Assembly: GCA_947036575.1 (NCBI GenBank)
Contig: CAMQSH010000066.1
Coordinates: 1-9,711, forward strand
Source of the DNA: an uncultured Brevinema sp.
GTDB lineage: Bacteria > Spirochaetota > Brevinematia > Brevinematales > Brevinemataceae
Direction: 5' to 3'
Length of the DNA stretch: 9,711 bases
Position 1 is the first letter of the stretch; each line of letters starts with the position of its first letter. The position numbers were made by a program, and so were the translations under genes. Of the stretch, positions 1-8,183 are shown piece after piece. The notes under the pieces are model-generated. The model was not told where the DNA came from. It saw nothing but the letters and a program-made list of their open reading frames with translations, and searched no databases.

Positions 1-1
1 A

Positions 2-1762
2 AAAAGTTTTCTCAAAGCAATGGGTGTTGGTCAAACGGCAAAAACTTCTTGGTTAATTCAATTACATGAGGGGCTTTTCAATCTCAAAAATACACTTGAA
101 GATTTACTTCCAGAATTTGAAAAAATTAATAGCAAAGAATATGGCTTATATCAATTAAACGATTCCATAGGTGCTATTTCAGAGGTAGAGCAAGGATTAG
201 AATCAGACCAAAAATTATATTACTTGATGGACAAGATACAAAAAGGACAACAATATTTTGATTTCCTAAAAAAAGAAGAAGAGATACAAAAAGAAGAACA
301 AGAAATACAGAATTTAATTCAAAGACAAGAAGATATCAAAGAAACACTCAAGAACAAAGATGATGTTATTTTAGATATAGAGGACGAAATCGACGAACTA
401 TCTTTAGAAGCAATAAAATTACAAAAAAAAGAAGAAAGTGTTATCAACGAACCATATGCTGCTCATAAAGGATCTTTAGGAGATTCCATTTTAGAAGTCT
501 GTGTGGGTGTATTGATGGTGGCTACCAGTATTTTCTTGGCTTATCAATCAATGGGTGTTGTAGATTTTAATATAGTCAAGGGATTAGCTTTGCTTTGTTT
601 TGCAATAGGGATATTTTTCTTATTAAAAACATTCTTGTATAGTGCTTATGTGCAACAATTATCAGATAGCACAAAAGAAAGTCCTAATTACTTTCATCAG
701 TCTATGATAGAAAAAGTCAAAAAAGATTTTGATAGGTTAAATGAAAAGTTAGATAATAAAAAAGATTTGTTAAATAAATCTAGAGAAGAAGTAGCTGAAT
801 TGAGAAAAGAAATAAAAATGCTCTTTTTAAAAACAGAAACACTCAAAAAACAACAAAGAAATAATTACAATCATGATCTTGAATTAGAAAAAATAGCACA
901 AACGGTATTTTCTTTATACGAAACAATAGACCCTGCTCTTATCTATGAAAAAATGAATTATTGGCGTAGCTTAGTGGATCAAGAAAATCCATTCTTTGAC
1001 TATGAGGGATTCCAAAAAGTTAAATATCAAAAAAATGAATTGATAGATCAGAGAAGTGATATTTCTAGTGAATATGAACGCTCAAAATCACATATAACAT
1101 ATACAGTTAGAGCCTTGATGGAAGAATTAAAAAATATAGATCATAAAGAAACAATAGAATATTTTTATCCTGAATTATCCAAACTTCAAATTAAAAATAA
1201 AGACCTTTCTGGCTACCATGAATTATTAGAAACAGTGGATGTATTAGTAGATCAAGTAAGTAAAGATAGATATAAATCAGAAAAGATCATGAATATTTAT
1301 CATGGTATGGAATCAAATAGTGAAACATTACTAACAAAAACATTAGATTCTCCTTTTTTTGAATATTTGGTACAAAACTTTTTTGGTGGAAAATATAGAC
1401 GCTTTGTAGCAGAACAAGTCCCTCAACAAGGGATAAAAATATTTGCAGAAAATGGACATGGAGAGAGATTCCCTTTAGAAACACTTGGTAATTCTGTATA
1501 TGCTCAATTTTGGTTTGTGCTTCGCTTATCATTAGCAAAAACAATCTTAAACAATCAACCAGGTATTATTTTGCTAGACGATCCTTTTGGAACTTTTGAT
1601 TCTATCAGAAAACAAAACTTCATAGATGTGCTTAATGCCTTAGTACATGAAGGTTGGCAAGTGATTTTAACGACGACCGACGATGAGATGATCTATAAGA
1701 ATTTCGTTTCTTTATTTAGATCACAGCTAACGATAGTGGATTTAAATAAAGACTATTACTAA
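2..1762 (+). CDS. Rad50/SMC-like coiled-coil ATPase with two membrane segments (YhaN/SbcE-like), C-terminal part, 5' end outside window
   Basis: The frame is open from base 2 through an ATG at base 20 that has no ribosome binding site, and no credible N-terminal nucleotide-binding lobe is present, so the true start lies upstream. Counting from that ATG, residues about 65-145 and 225-285 are Lys/Glu/Gln-rich coiled coil. Between them lie two hydrophobic segments, about 158-178 and 186-209. The C-terminal lobe has a Walker B strand, GIILLDDP (515-522), and a D-loop, FGTFDS (523-528). The upstream region TLGNSVYAQFWFVLRLSLAK takes the place of the ABC signature but lacks a normal LSGGE. Where an H-loop His is expected the sequence reads ILTTTDDE (549-556). 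Membrane segments in the middle of a Rad50-like coiled coil are a hallmark of YhaN (SbcE) of Bacillus subtilis, linked to double-strand break repair. A role in DNA repair here is inferred from fold only. A gene for an SbcD-like nuclease partner, if present, is not in the window. Confidence 0.8.
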   Translation, partial: KSFLKAMGVGQTAKTSWLIQLHEGLFNLKNTLEDLLPEFEKINSKEYGLYQLNDSIGAISEVEQGLESDQKLYYLMDKIQKGQQYFDFLKKEEEIQKEEQEIQNLIQRQEDIKETLKNKDDVILDIEDEIDELSLEAIKLQKKEESVINEPYAAHKGSLGDSILEVCVGVLMVATSIFLAYQSMGVVDFNIVKGLALLCFAIGIFFLLKTFLYSAYVQQLSDSTKESPNYFHQSMIEKVKKDFDRLNEKLDNKKDLLNKSREEVAELRKEIKMLFLKTETLKKQQRNNYNHDLELEKIAQTVFSLYETIDPALIYEKMNYWRSLVDQENPFFDYEGFQKVKYQKNELIDQRSDISSEYERSKSHITYTVRALMEELKNIDHKETIEYFYPELSKLQIKNKDLSGYHELLETVDVLVDQVSKDRYKSEKIMNIYHGMESNSETLLTKTLDSPFFEYLVQNFFGGKYRRFVAEQVPQQGIKIFAENGHGERFPLETLGNSVYAQFWFVLRLSLAKTILNNQPGIILLDDPFGTFDSIRKQNFIDVLNALVHEGWQVILTTTDDEMIYKNFVSLFRSQLTIVDLNKDYY

Positions 1763-1813
1763 TAGTTTTAACTTAATAAAATAAAAATTATATAAAAAAT
1801 ATGAGGATAAAAA

Positions 1814-3685
1814 ATGAAAAGAATTATATTTATCTTGTTACTGTTTGTTGCTAATCTAAACTATGCACAATTAACTATAGAATCTAATGAAGTAGAAACT
1901 TACTACACACAAGCCATAGATGCTCGTTTTGCTGGTGATTTACCAAAATCAAGAAACATTCTAGAAAATCTCAAAGAAAATAATTTTACTAACGAATATG
2001 TTATGAGTTTATTAGTAGAAGTTTATGGCGAATATCTTACGGATTTGATTAAAAAACAAGACTCCCAGTTATTAAAAACAGCATACCCTGGTATAAGAGA
2101 TAATATTGCTGAAATTTGGGATATGTTTCCAGAATCTTCAACAATACAAGAGAATAGCTTAAAAATTGCATGGATGGTAGGCGATAAAGAAATGGGTATG
2201 ATCATGGCTGATCTTACTCTTAAAGAAGATCTCTCTAATCTCACAGCTAATTATTTTGCTGGTTTATATAGATTTACCCCTTCTACATATATTAATTCTG
2301 TTTCTTATTTTATAAGAGCTGCCTATGCTCCTTTAGAACAAGGTAAAGAACAATTTTCCTTTCAAAGCAGATTGTATTTAGGTGATATTTATTTAGAACA
2401 AAAGTTAAAACATAAAGCTTTAAAATATTATAACAAAGCCTTAGATCTTTCTACCACCCCCGAATTAATAGCTAAATTGGCCGTGTTAGAAACATATAGA
2501 ATGGATTATGAATTAGCACTTTCTTTTTTTCAGAGTATTCCTTTAGCTATCATGACTCCAGAATTATTTGACACTTACATTGTGGCTTTATGGGGTGAAG
2601 GGTCAGAATCATCAAAAACGATGATGAATTTTCTCTTATCCCAAAATAAAGTCAATCCTAAATTTGCTCAAGCTCTTGTTCAAGCACAATTAGGAAGAAC
2701 ACAAAGAGCTTTGCGTATTTTAGATGAAGATGCTTTTGTTCAAAAAGAATTACCATTGAGTTACAATTTTATCAAATTAGAATTATTAAATCGCTTAGGA
2801 CAAAAAGAAGGGCTAGATCAAACAAAAGCTGATCTTGGTAAAGCTGCCTATTATGCACAAAAAAGTCCTTTAGCAGAAGAATATCTTTTACCTTTATCAC
2901 GAACACTTGATACTAATGGAGAAATCGCTTATATTTTAGGGAAGATAGCGAGAGAAAATTTGGATATAAATCAAACAATTAAGTATTATGAAGAATCCTT
3001 ATCTAAGAATAAGACCTTATATATATATTCAGAACTAATAGAAGAAAATCTTTTATTAAGAAACTTTGATTTGGTAGATACTTTAATTGTAGAAGCACAA
3101 GAAAATACTACCATAGATACGAATTGGATGCTCTTTATGGATGCTTATATAGACTTTATGAAAGAAGACTATATATCTGCTGAGCAAAAAACATTAGAAA
3201 TTGCTAAAAAATTATCTTATAATAATTTGGTAAATAATTTGTTAGCAAGTATTTATAGTCAATTAGAAAAATATGATGAGATGGAATTATTATTGGAAAA
3301 TCAACTAAAATTTGATCCTTCTGATCTTACAACTAAAAATCATTTGGCATATTATTATGCTACCGTGAATAAAAATCTTGACAAAGCTCTAGCTCTATCT
3401 TTATCTACGATAGAGGAAAATTCTGAAGATATCGTGTTTTTAGATACCTTAGCTTGGGTTTATACGATTAAAAATGATTTAGAATCAGCACAAATAATTT
3501 TCACCAAGATAGAAGGAAAAATAAATCCTTTGGATTCTTCTTATAGCATGATAGAAATATACGCTCATTTAGGATATTTTTATAAAAAAATAGAAAATAC
3601 AGAAAAATCAAAATTATATTTTGATAAGGCATTTAAAATAAATTCACAGGATAAGTATCTAAATAAAATATACAATAAAGAATAA
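1814..3685 (+). CDS. Exported TPR-repeat protein, function unknown
   Basis: This 623-residue protein begins at an ATG preceded by GAGG at 1803-1806 with a 7-base spacer. Residues 1-18 form a signal peptide (KR, a run of Ile/Leu/Phe, then N-Y-A before Q19) suited to signal peptidase I; there is no lipobox Cys, so it is probably a soluble periplasmic protein. The mature part is helical repeats. The clearest TPR units are at about 185-213 (LYLGDIYLEQ, then KALKYYNKALDL), 371-400 (ILGKIARENLDINQTIKYYE), 472-502, 509-560 (including DTLAWVY at 544-550, a common form of the last TPRs in bacterial TPR proteins) and 583-610. A weaker repeat lies near 28-60. TPR arrays bind other proteins. The gene sits 51 bases after the ATPase gene and 48 bases before tamB on the same strand, so co-transcription with tamB is likely. 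A role in outer-membrane protein assembly is a guess from this position and the export signal. Confidence 0.85.
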   Translation: MKRIIFILLLFVANLNYAQLTIESNEVETYYTQAIDARFAGDLPKSRNILENLKENNFTNEYVMSLLVEVYGEYLTDLIKKQDSQLLKTAYPGIRDNIAEIWDMFPESSTIQENSLKIAWMVGDKEMGMIMADLTLKEDLSNLTANYFAGLYRFTPSTYINSVSYFIRAAYAPLEQGKEQFSFQSRLYLGDIYLEQKLKHKALKYYNKALDLSTTPELIAKLAVLETYRMDYELALSFFQSIPLAIMTPELFDTYIVALWGEGSESSKTMMNFLLSQNKVNPKFAQALVQAQLGRTQRALRILDEDAFVQKELPLSYNFIKLELLNRLGQKEGLDQTKADLGKAAYYAQKSPLAEEYLLPLSRTLDTNGEIAYILGKIARENLDINQTIKYYEESLSKNKTLYIYSELIEENLLLRNFDLVDTLIVEAQENTTIDTNWMLFMDAYIDFMKEDYISAEQKTLEIAKKLSYNNLVNNLLASIYSQLEKYDEMELLLENQLKFDPSDLTTKNHLAYYYATVNKNLDKALALSLSTIEENSEDIVFLDTLAWVYTIKNDLESAQIIFTKIEGKINPLDSSYSMIEIYAHLGYFYKKIENTEKSKLYFDKAFKINSQDKYLNKIYNKE

Positions 3686-3708
3686 AAACTTGAGCTTTAA
3701 AGGCTGAT

Positions 3709-3733
3709 AATTGCAAATGTTTGGACGGCAATT
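3709..3733 (+). repeat. Short inverted repeat abutting the tamB start
   Basis: AATTGC (3709-3714) and GCAATT (3728-3733) are perfect reverse complements separated by 13 bases, and the right arm ends at the base before the TTG start of tamB. The loop holds part of the weak ribosome-binding match GGACGG. If it forms in the mRNA it could affect initiation, but six base pairs with four A-U pairs is weak and may be chance. Confidence 0.3.
3723..3728 (+). promoter_or_regulatory. Weak ribosome binding site of tamB (decides a TTG start)
   Basis: GGACGG lies 5 bases before TTG at 3734. No ATG or GTG in the reading frame lies between the upstream in-frame stop at 3698-3700 and this TTG, and the protein reading MKRSRKEFF followed directly by a membrane segment makes sense as an N-terminus. 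The match to the anti-Shine-Dalgarno sequence is imperfect, so the start is probable rather than certain. Confidence 0.4.
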
Positions 3734-6700
3734 TTGAAAAGGTCTAGAAAAGAATTTTTTCCTCGATTAATTTTTGGCTTGTTTTTTGTCTATATATTAC
3801 TTCTCGCTTGTTTCAATATTCTCATTGTTTTAAATAAGAATACAATTGAGTTGTTTTTGGCAGACCTCTTAGAAGCAGAAAAAGTTTCTATAGGTAATGT
3901 GTCGAATTTACCCTTAGTTTTTATCAGTGGAACTGATTTTGAGATAGTGGTGAACGAGGAAATTTCTTTGCGTGTTGAAGGGGTTTATATCCATTATCGA
4001 TTTTTTAGAATTGTGACACAAGAATTTGAAAAAGTGCTCAAAGAAATTCAAATAGAAAATATCATTGCTCGTGGACATAATATAGGTCTTAAAGAGTATG
4101 AGGAAAAATTGCTGGATAAATTTACTGATAAATTTGCTGAAAAAGATAGCGTCTCTCCTCCTCTAAATACAGAAGAATTACTAGAACAATTACAATTTGA
4201 AGTAAAGATTAAAAATGTTTCTGTGGTTCTTAACGTGATGAAACAATTTTGGTATACTCTTGATGTTAAGGGGATTAATTTTGGCATGGAAGAGGGTGGG
4301 GTTTCTTGGAAGGCACTCATCAATGTGAATGCTAGATGGAGTAATATGCTCTTATTGGCTGATGGTCAATTTACCACTGAAGGCTCGCTTAAGGAATTTC
4401 AGTCATTAGATGGTTTTGCCAATCTTAATATCAGAAATTTAAACCTTATTGGGATTCCAACTATAAGATCTAATTTTGTTATCAATAGCTTTTTTACAGA
4501 AGGAAAGCCAAGAGTCACTGTAAATGATGTTTATAAAACTAATAATATCGTACTGAAAAATGAAAAAGATTTCTTCTTTTCTTTTAAAAGAACTTTTGCT
4601 ATTAAATATGCTGATTTTGAGGAATCTACACTCTTAGATTATGTATTCAAACCAGGGACTTGGACTTTTGATTTAAATATAGAAAGGAAAAAGGATTGGA
4701 TGCTAAACTTAAACTTTGAGTCTTCTCAACACCCAGAATATGGTTTAGATGTGTCAATCAATTCTATAAAACAAGATAAACTATATTCAGCAATAGTTGA
4801 TCTTAACTCTCATTTTTTTGGTGCTATAAAAGGAGATCTACTAGTTCCTATTAGAAAGGGACTCTACCCTTTACCTCATGGATCATTATATTTAGATGAT
4901 GTTCGCTTTATTTTAAATGGATTGATCTTTTCAGGAGATGTCATTGTAGATTCTGTTCCTAATAAAAATGAAATGGATTTGACTGCTTTTGATGTGAAGA
5001 TGAATGGGGGATTGATAGGCGATACTTCTGTTAAATTTGAATTTACTCCAGAGGGTGTGTTTAATATTTATCCTAAATATCTAATGGGTGCAGCCTTAGA
5101 AGTGAGTGCTTCTATAGGTAGAAAAATCACGGTAGATTTAAAAGCGTTAGATGTAGATGGTGATTTTGTTGCTCAAAATATTAAGATACCTATTTTTGGT
5201 ATTAAGGACTCCCGATATAGGGGTGAGATTAATATGTTTAAAAAACATAGATCCCTACCATTTTTTCTTAATGGCTATTTAAAAGGCTTTCTCGATGAAG
5301 AAGAACAAATAGATGCTATTATATCTTTAGAAGATGAAAAAATTGATATTACTCGATTTCATATTATCAATCCTGATATTTTATTAGATGGTACAGTTTT
5401 AATAGAATCAAAACAATCTAATACCTTAGTCACTATTGATGCACAAGGGAGCTTTAATAGCAATGATCTTATCCCTATCGATATCATTGTTGATGTTCAA
5501 AAATATGATGTTACCGTAGTTGGGCTTGTCGATGAACAAGTGCAGGTAAACACCTTAACAAAAGATTTAAACACAGATTTTACGGTATTATTTGATAGGT
5601 ACCCTTTAAAAAAACTAGGGGTAGGAGGATTTTTAGATGCTCATTTAGTGATGGGTTTTGATGAAACATCTGTCACGAGATTTTCTATACAAGAAGCTAT
5701 TTGGAATGTTGGGGATAGAAAAATCAAATTAGATTTTGACACCTCACAAAATACCAATACAGGATTTTTAGATACTACTTATTTGGGAATAGGATTAGAC
5801 AATGATAATTTAGACGCTTATGGACATTTTTCTTTCTTAGATTCTGGGTTTTCAGGAGCATTCCGTTTTGATAGGGGTGGCAGTTTTCAATTTAAATTGG
5901 GTCGTTATGTCGTTAAATCACAGATAGATATTAAAGATCTTACCATAAACAACATATTAAATTTGGATGTTTTTGATAGAGCGTCTTTTTTGAGAACAGA
6001 AGAAACAGAGGTGGTTTTACTTGACTTAAATACCAGTGTTGAGGGAATATGGTCAGACCTACTGTATAAGGGTTCTCTCAATATTGAGGGAAAAGATAAT
6101 GATAGTTTCCGTTTTATAATTTCTGATTTTGTTGTTTCAAATACAGGGGCGTCTTTGACTAATTTACGATTAAGGCATTCTCGTATGAATTTAGATTCTG
6201 ATATTTCTTTAATTAATACCAATGATAATTTACATGCACTTTTATCTGGTTCTGTTACTTTTGATGATATACTAAAAACTGATTTTGATCTTGATTATAT
6301 GACGGTATCAAATCAAGGATTATTAAAGTATAAGATTCCCAATTTATATTTCTTATCTAAAAAACCAATGACACTCAGTGGTCAAGTAATCCACGATACG
6401 AATCAATATTTATTTATTTCTGACAGCATTAAGAATGGTATAGTGGGCACACTAGAAATGAATAACAATAAAAGAGTATGGGATGTTTCTTTCTTGAGTG
6501 ATAGTATGAAATTTATTAGTGAGGGTGTCCTTGCAAATAACAATATTCAAGCAGCAATCAATTGGAATATTTTCTTAAAAAAATTATCACTCAGTGGTGA
6601 TGTGCGTAAACTCAAAGGAGACTTAGCTTTAAATACTACTGTTGAAGGAAAATTGGATAATCCAATAGTCAATGGAGAATTAGTAGGTCAAGATATCAAA

Positions 6701-8041
6701 GTTTCTTTAAAATCCTTAAGAAATAAATTAGAAATTAATGGCAAGCAAGCTATATATATTACAAATAATCAAGTTACTATTCCAGATATTACAATCAATG
6801 CAACTAGTGGTGGTGGAATTGGTGGTGGAGGGGAATTCACTCTAGATGGATATACTTCTATTCAAAACCAAACTCTAGGAGCTACAGATATTCGTTTTTA
6901 TAGTAAAAATAATAAAGCTAATAATGATGACTCTTCTCTAAATTGGAATATGGATGTTCCTTTTCTTTCTGTGAAAGGAAAAACTTATATTAATGATATC
7001 AGTCTCAGTGGGACTATTGATGATTTGATACTAGCTGCAGATATTAGTACGGAAAATTTAAATCTAGGATTAGAATTAAATGATACTCTAGGTTTAACAG
7101 GTACGGAACAAGAAGAAAATCCTCTTCTTGCTATACTTGGTTTATTGGATTTAGATATTAATATTGATATGAAAAATAAATCTCGATTTCTAAATCAATT
7201 ATTCGATTTAGAATTTGAACAACGAAAGCCTATTTCTATTCAAGGAAATATAGGAGATGGTACGGTGGTATTTACAGGTGATTTTAATATAGAAAAAGGA
7301 AATGTGTCTTATCTCAATACTGATCTAAAAGTGAACACAGGCGTAATGCAATTCTCTGGTGATAGGGGAGACGCTTTTCCGTATATTTCATTAAATACAG
7401 AAACTCCTAGAAATTCACAAAATGAACTAATAGATATTTATGTTGGTTTTGAAGGTAAATTACCTAATTTTGAATTATCACAAATTTCCTCAACCCCTGC
7501 AAAATCAAGATCAGAATTATTAAATTTAATAGGATTTGGTGCTATTGGAGATGCTAGTAGAGCAACATCATCACAGAAATCATCAGCTGAAGATCTACTT
7601 GCTAGTGGAGTTGGAGTGGCTGAAAATGCTTTCTTTACCGCACCTCTAGCTCGGCGTATCCAACGAATAATACCTATTGATACCCTCCAAATAAAAACAG
7701 ATGTATTAGGAAATCTAACACGTTCTGTATATAGTGGTTCAGGAGCAGTGACAGGATTGAGTATTCTCCACGGTTCAGAATTAGAGGTGGGTCAATATTT
7801 ACCTGGTATTACAGGTTTACAAGTAAAATATAATTTACGATTAGAATCTCCCGATAACTCTAGTTTAGACTCAGGCAGTTTAAATCAAATTCATACAGTA
7901 GGTGGAGAATATTCATTCTTTTTACCCTATAGTTGGCAGGGTGGGCTAGGTATAAATGCACAAATAGAAGTAGCCCCAAGTGCTCAGTCAACTACTGAAT
8001 TAGAAGGTAAGGGTGAATTTTCTCTTAAAAAAAGATTTTAA
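3734..8041 (+). CDS. tamB: TamB-family inner-membrane-anchored envelope protein
   Basis: This 1435-residue protein has a basic N-terminus (MKRSRK) and one membrane anchor at about 12-33, then a very long periplasmic part made of alternating short beta strands. The C-terminal third (about 1090-1435) matches the TamB C-terminal domain (DUF490). It includes NIEKGNVSYLN, the region SRSELLNLIGFG (1258-1269), which fits the family's conserved Leu-rich FG motif, and ELEVGQYLPGITG from 1349. It ends in Phe. TamB proteins form a long hydrophobic groove across the periplasm and act in outer-membrane protein assembly and lipid transport. E. coli TamB is about 1260 residues, so this one is somewhat longer. 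A run of seven Gly broken by one Ile lies at 1026-1033. The start is TTG. bamA follows 142 bases later; no tamA is present in the window. In Borrelia burgdorferi the TamB homologue works with BamA, and the same pairing is inferred here. Confidence 0.9.
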   Translation: MKRSRKEFFPRLIFGLFFVYILLLACFNILIVLNKNTIELFLADLLEAEKVSIGNVSNLPLVFISGTDFEIVVNEEISLRVEGVYIHYRFFRIVTQEFEKVLKEIQIENIIARGHNIGLKEYEEKLLDKFTDKFAEKDSVSPPLNTEELLEQLQFEVKIKNVSVVLNVMKQFWYTLDVKGINFGMEEGGVSWKALINVNARWSNMLLLADGQFTTEGSLKEFQSLDGFANLNIRNLNLIGIPTIRSNFVINSFFTEGKPRVTVNDVYKTNNIVLKNEKDFFFSFKRTFAIKYADFEESTLLDYVFKPGTWTFDLNIERKKDWMLNLNFESSQHPEYGLDVSINSIKQDKLYSAIVDLNSHFFGAIKGDLLVPIRKGLYPLPHGSLYLDDVRFILNGLIFSGDVIVDSVPNKNEMDLTAFDVKMNGGLIGDTSVKFEFTPEGVFNIYPKYLMGAALEVSASIGRKITVDLKALDVDGDFVAQNIKIPIFGIKDSRYRGEINMFKKHRSLPFFLNGYLKGFLDEEEQIDAIISLEDEKIDITRFHIINPDILLDGTVLIESKQSNTLVTIDAQGSFNSNDLIPIDIIVDVQKYDVTVVGLVDEQVQVNTLTKDLNTDFTVLFDRYPLKKLGVGGFLDAHLVMGFDETSVTRFSIQEAIWNVGDRKIKLDFDTSQNTNTGFLDTTYLGIGLDNDNLDAYGHFSFLDSGFSGAFRFDRGGSFQFKLGRYVVKSQIDIKDLTINNILNLDVFDRASFLRTEETEVVLLDLNTSVEGIWSDLLYKGSLNIEGKDNDSFRFIISDFVVSNTGASLTNLRLRHSRMNLDSDISLINTNDNLHALLSGSVTFDDILKTDFDLDYMTVSNQGLLKYKIPNLYFLSKKPMTLSGQVIHDTNQYLFISDSIKNGIVGTLEMNNNKRVWDVSFLSDSMKFISEGVLANNNIQAAINWNIFLKKLSLSGDVRKLKGDLALNTTVEGKLDNPIVNGELVGQDIKVSLKSLRNKLEINGKQAIYITNNQVTIPDITINATSGGGIGGGGEFTLDGYTSIQNQTLGATDIRFYSKNNKANNDDSSLNWNMDVPFLSVKGKTYINDISLSGTIDDLILAADISTENLNLGLELNDTLGLTGTEQEENPLLAILGLLDLDINIDMKNKSRFLNQLFDLEFEQRKPISIQGNIGDGTVVFTGDFNIEKGNVSYLNTDLKVNTGVMQFSGDRGDAFPYISLNTETPRNSQNELIDIYVGFEGKLPNFELSQISSTPAKSRSELLNLIGFGAIGDASRATSSQKSSAEDLLASGVGVAENAFFTAPLARRIQRIIPIDTLQIKTDVLGNLTRSVYSGSGAVTGLSILHGSELEVGQYLPGITGLQVKYNLRLESPDNSSLDSGSLNQIHTVGGEYSFFLPYSWQGGLGINAQIEVAPSAQSTTELEGKGEFSLKKRF

Positions 8042-8064
8042 TGATCTCTATTTTTGCAAGATAC

Positions 8065-8093
8065 TTGATATTTTCTCATAAAAATAGTATACT
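8065..8093 (+). promoter_or_regulatory. Predicted sigma70-type promoter for bamA
   Basis: TTGATA (8065-8070) matches five of six bases of the -35 consensus and TATACT (8088-8093) five of six of the -10 consensus, with an ideal 17-base spacer. Transcription would start near 8100, giving a leader of about 84 bases before the bamA start. It lies wholly between tamB and bamA, so it could drive bamA independently of the upstream genes. AT-rich DNA yields chance -10 boxes, but the paired boxes at the best spacing make this the strongest promoter candidate in the window. Confidence 0.6.
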
Positions 8094-8111
8094 AGTTAAA
8101 TAAACTATTTT
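8081..8111 (+). repeat. Inverted repeat over the bamA -10 and start region
   Basis: AAAATAGT (8081-8088) and ACTATTTT (8104-8111) are perfect 8-base reverse complements separated by 15 bases. The repeat surrounds the predicted -10 box and the expected transcription start. It could be an operator for a dimeric regulator, or a weak AU-rich hairpin at the end of the tamB transcript. It lacks a GC-rich stem, so it is a poor classical terminator. Confidence 0.45.
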
Positions 8112-8126
8112 CTGCTTTTACTGCTC

Positions 8127-8163
8127 TAATGATGTAGTGCTATGTTTTTTAGCTTAATCATTA
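8127..8163 (+). promoter_or_regulatory. Possible stem-loop in the bamA leader
   Basis: TAATGAT (8127-8133) pairs perfectly with ATCATTA (8157-8163). Inside, GCTA (8139-8142) can pair with TAGC (8150-8153) around a 7-base U-rich loop, giving a two-part hairpin ending 9 bases before the ribosome binding site. No U-run follows, so it is not an intrinsic terminator. The outer stem is mostly A-U and stability has not been computed. It would enclose the alternative in-frame ATG at 8142. Confidence 0.35.
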
Positions 8164-8172
8164 ATATAATTT

Positions 8173-8176
8173 GGAG
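8173..8176 (+). promoter_or_regulatory. Ribosome binding site selecting the TTG start of bamA
   Basis: GGAG lies 7 bases before TTG at 8184. An in-frame ATG at 8142 would add 14 residues (MFFSLIINIIWRSL), but it has no ribosome binding site and would give a poorer signal peptide, so the TTG is preferred. Confidence 0.7.
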
Positions 8177-8183
8177 ATCTCTA

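Noticed and set aside
23..46. Walker A-like string GVGQTAKT just after the first ATG of the ATPase gene
   Set aside because: The last Gly of GxxxxGK[ST] is Ala, no preceding beta strand is evident, and the frame stays open to the window edge. The real P-loop is expected several hundred residues upstream.
1287..1544. Minus-strand open frame inside the ATPase gene
   Set aside because: It is antisense to a clearly conserved coding region, has no ribosome binding site noted and no recognisable domain.
1768..1796. Promoter-like pair TTAACT, 17 bases, TATAAA before the TPR gene
   Set aside because: The -35 matches only four of six, the region is almost pure A/T, and the implied start (about 1803) would fall on the ribosome binding site. 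Read-through from upstream is as likely.
2023..2244. Minus-strand open frame inside the TPR gene
   Set aside because: It is antisense to a coding region with clear protein features, and its Ser/Ile-rich product has no family signature.
4048..6222. Minus-strand open frames inside tamB (4048-4323 and 5905-6222)
   Set aside because: They are by-products of codon use in tamB, with Ser-rich low-information products and no initiation signals.
8020..8060. Intrinsic terminator at the end of tamB
   Set aside because: There is a short T run at 8051-8055 but no GC-rich stem before it; the only inverted repeat nearby is the AT-rich one at 8081-8111.
8165..8170. Perfect TATAAT before bamA
   Set aside because: No acceptable -35 lies about 17 bases upstream, and transcription would start near 8177, after the GGAG, leaving no ribosome binding site.
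8142..8183. N-terminal extension of BamA from ATG at 8142
   Set aside because: There is no ribosome binding site for this ATG, and the extra residues disturb a good signal peptide, whereas TTG at 8184 has GGAG at 7 bases.
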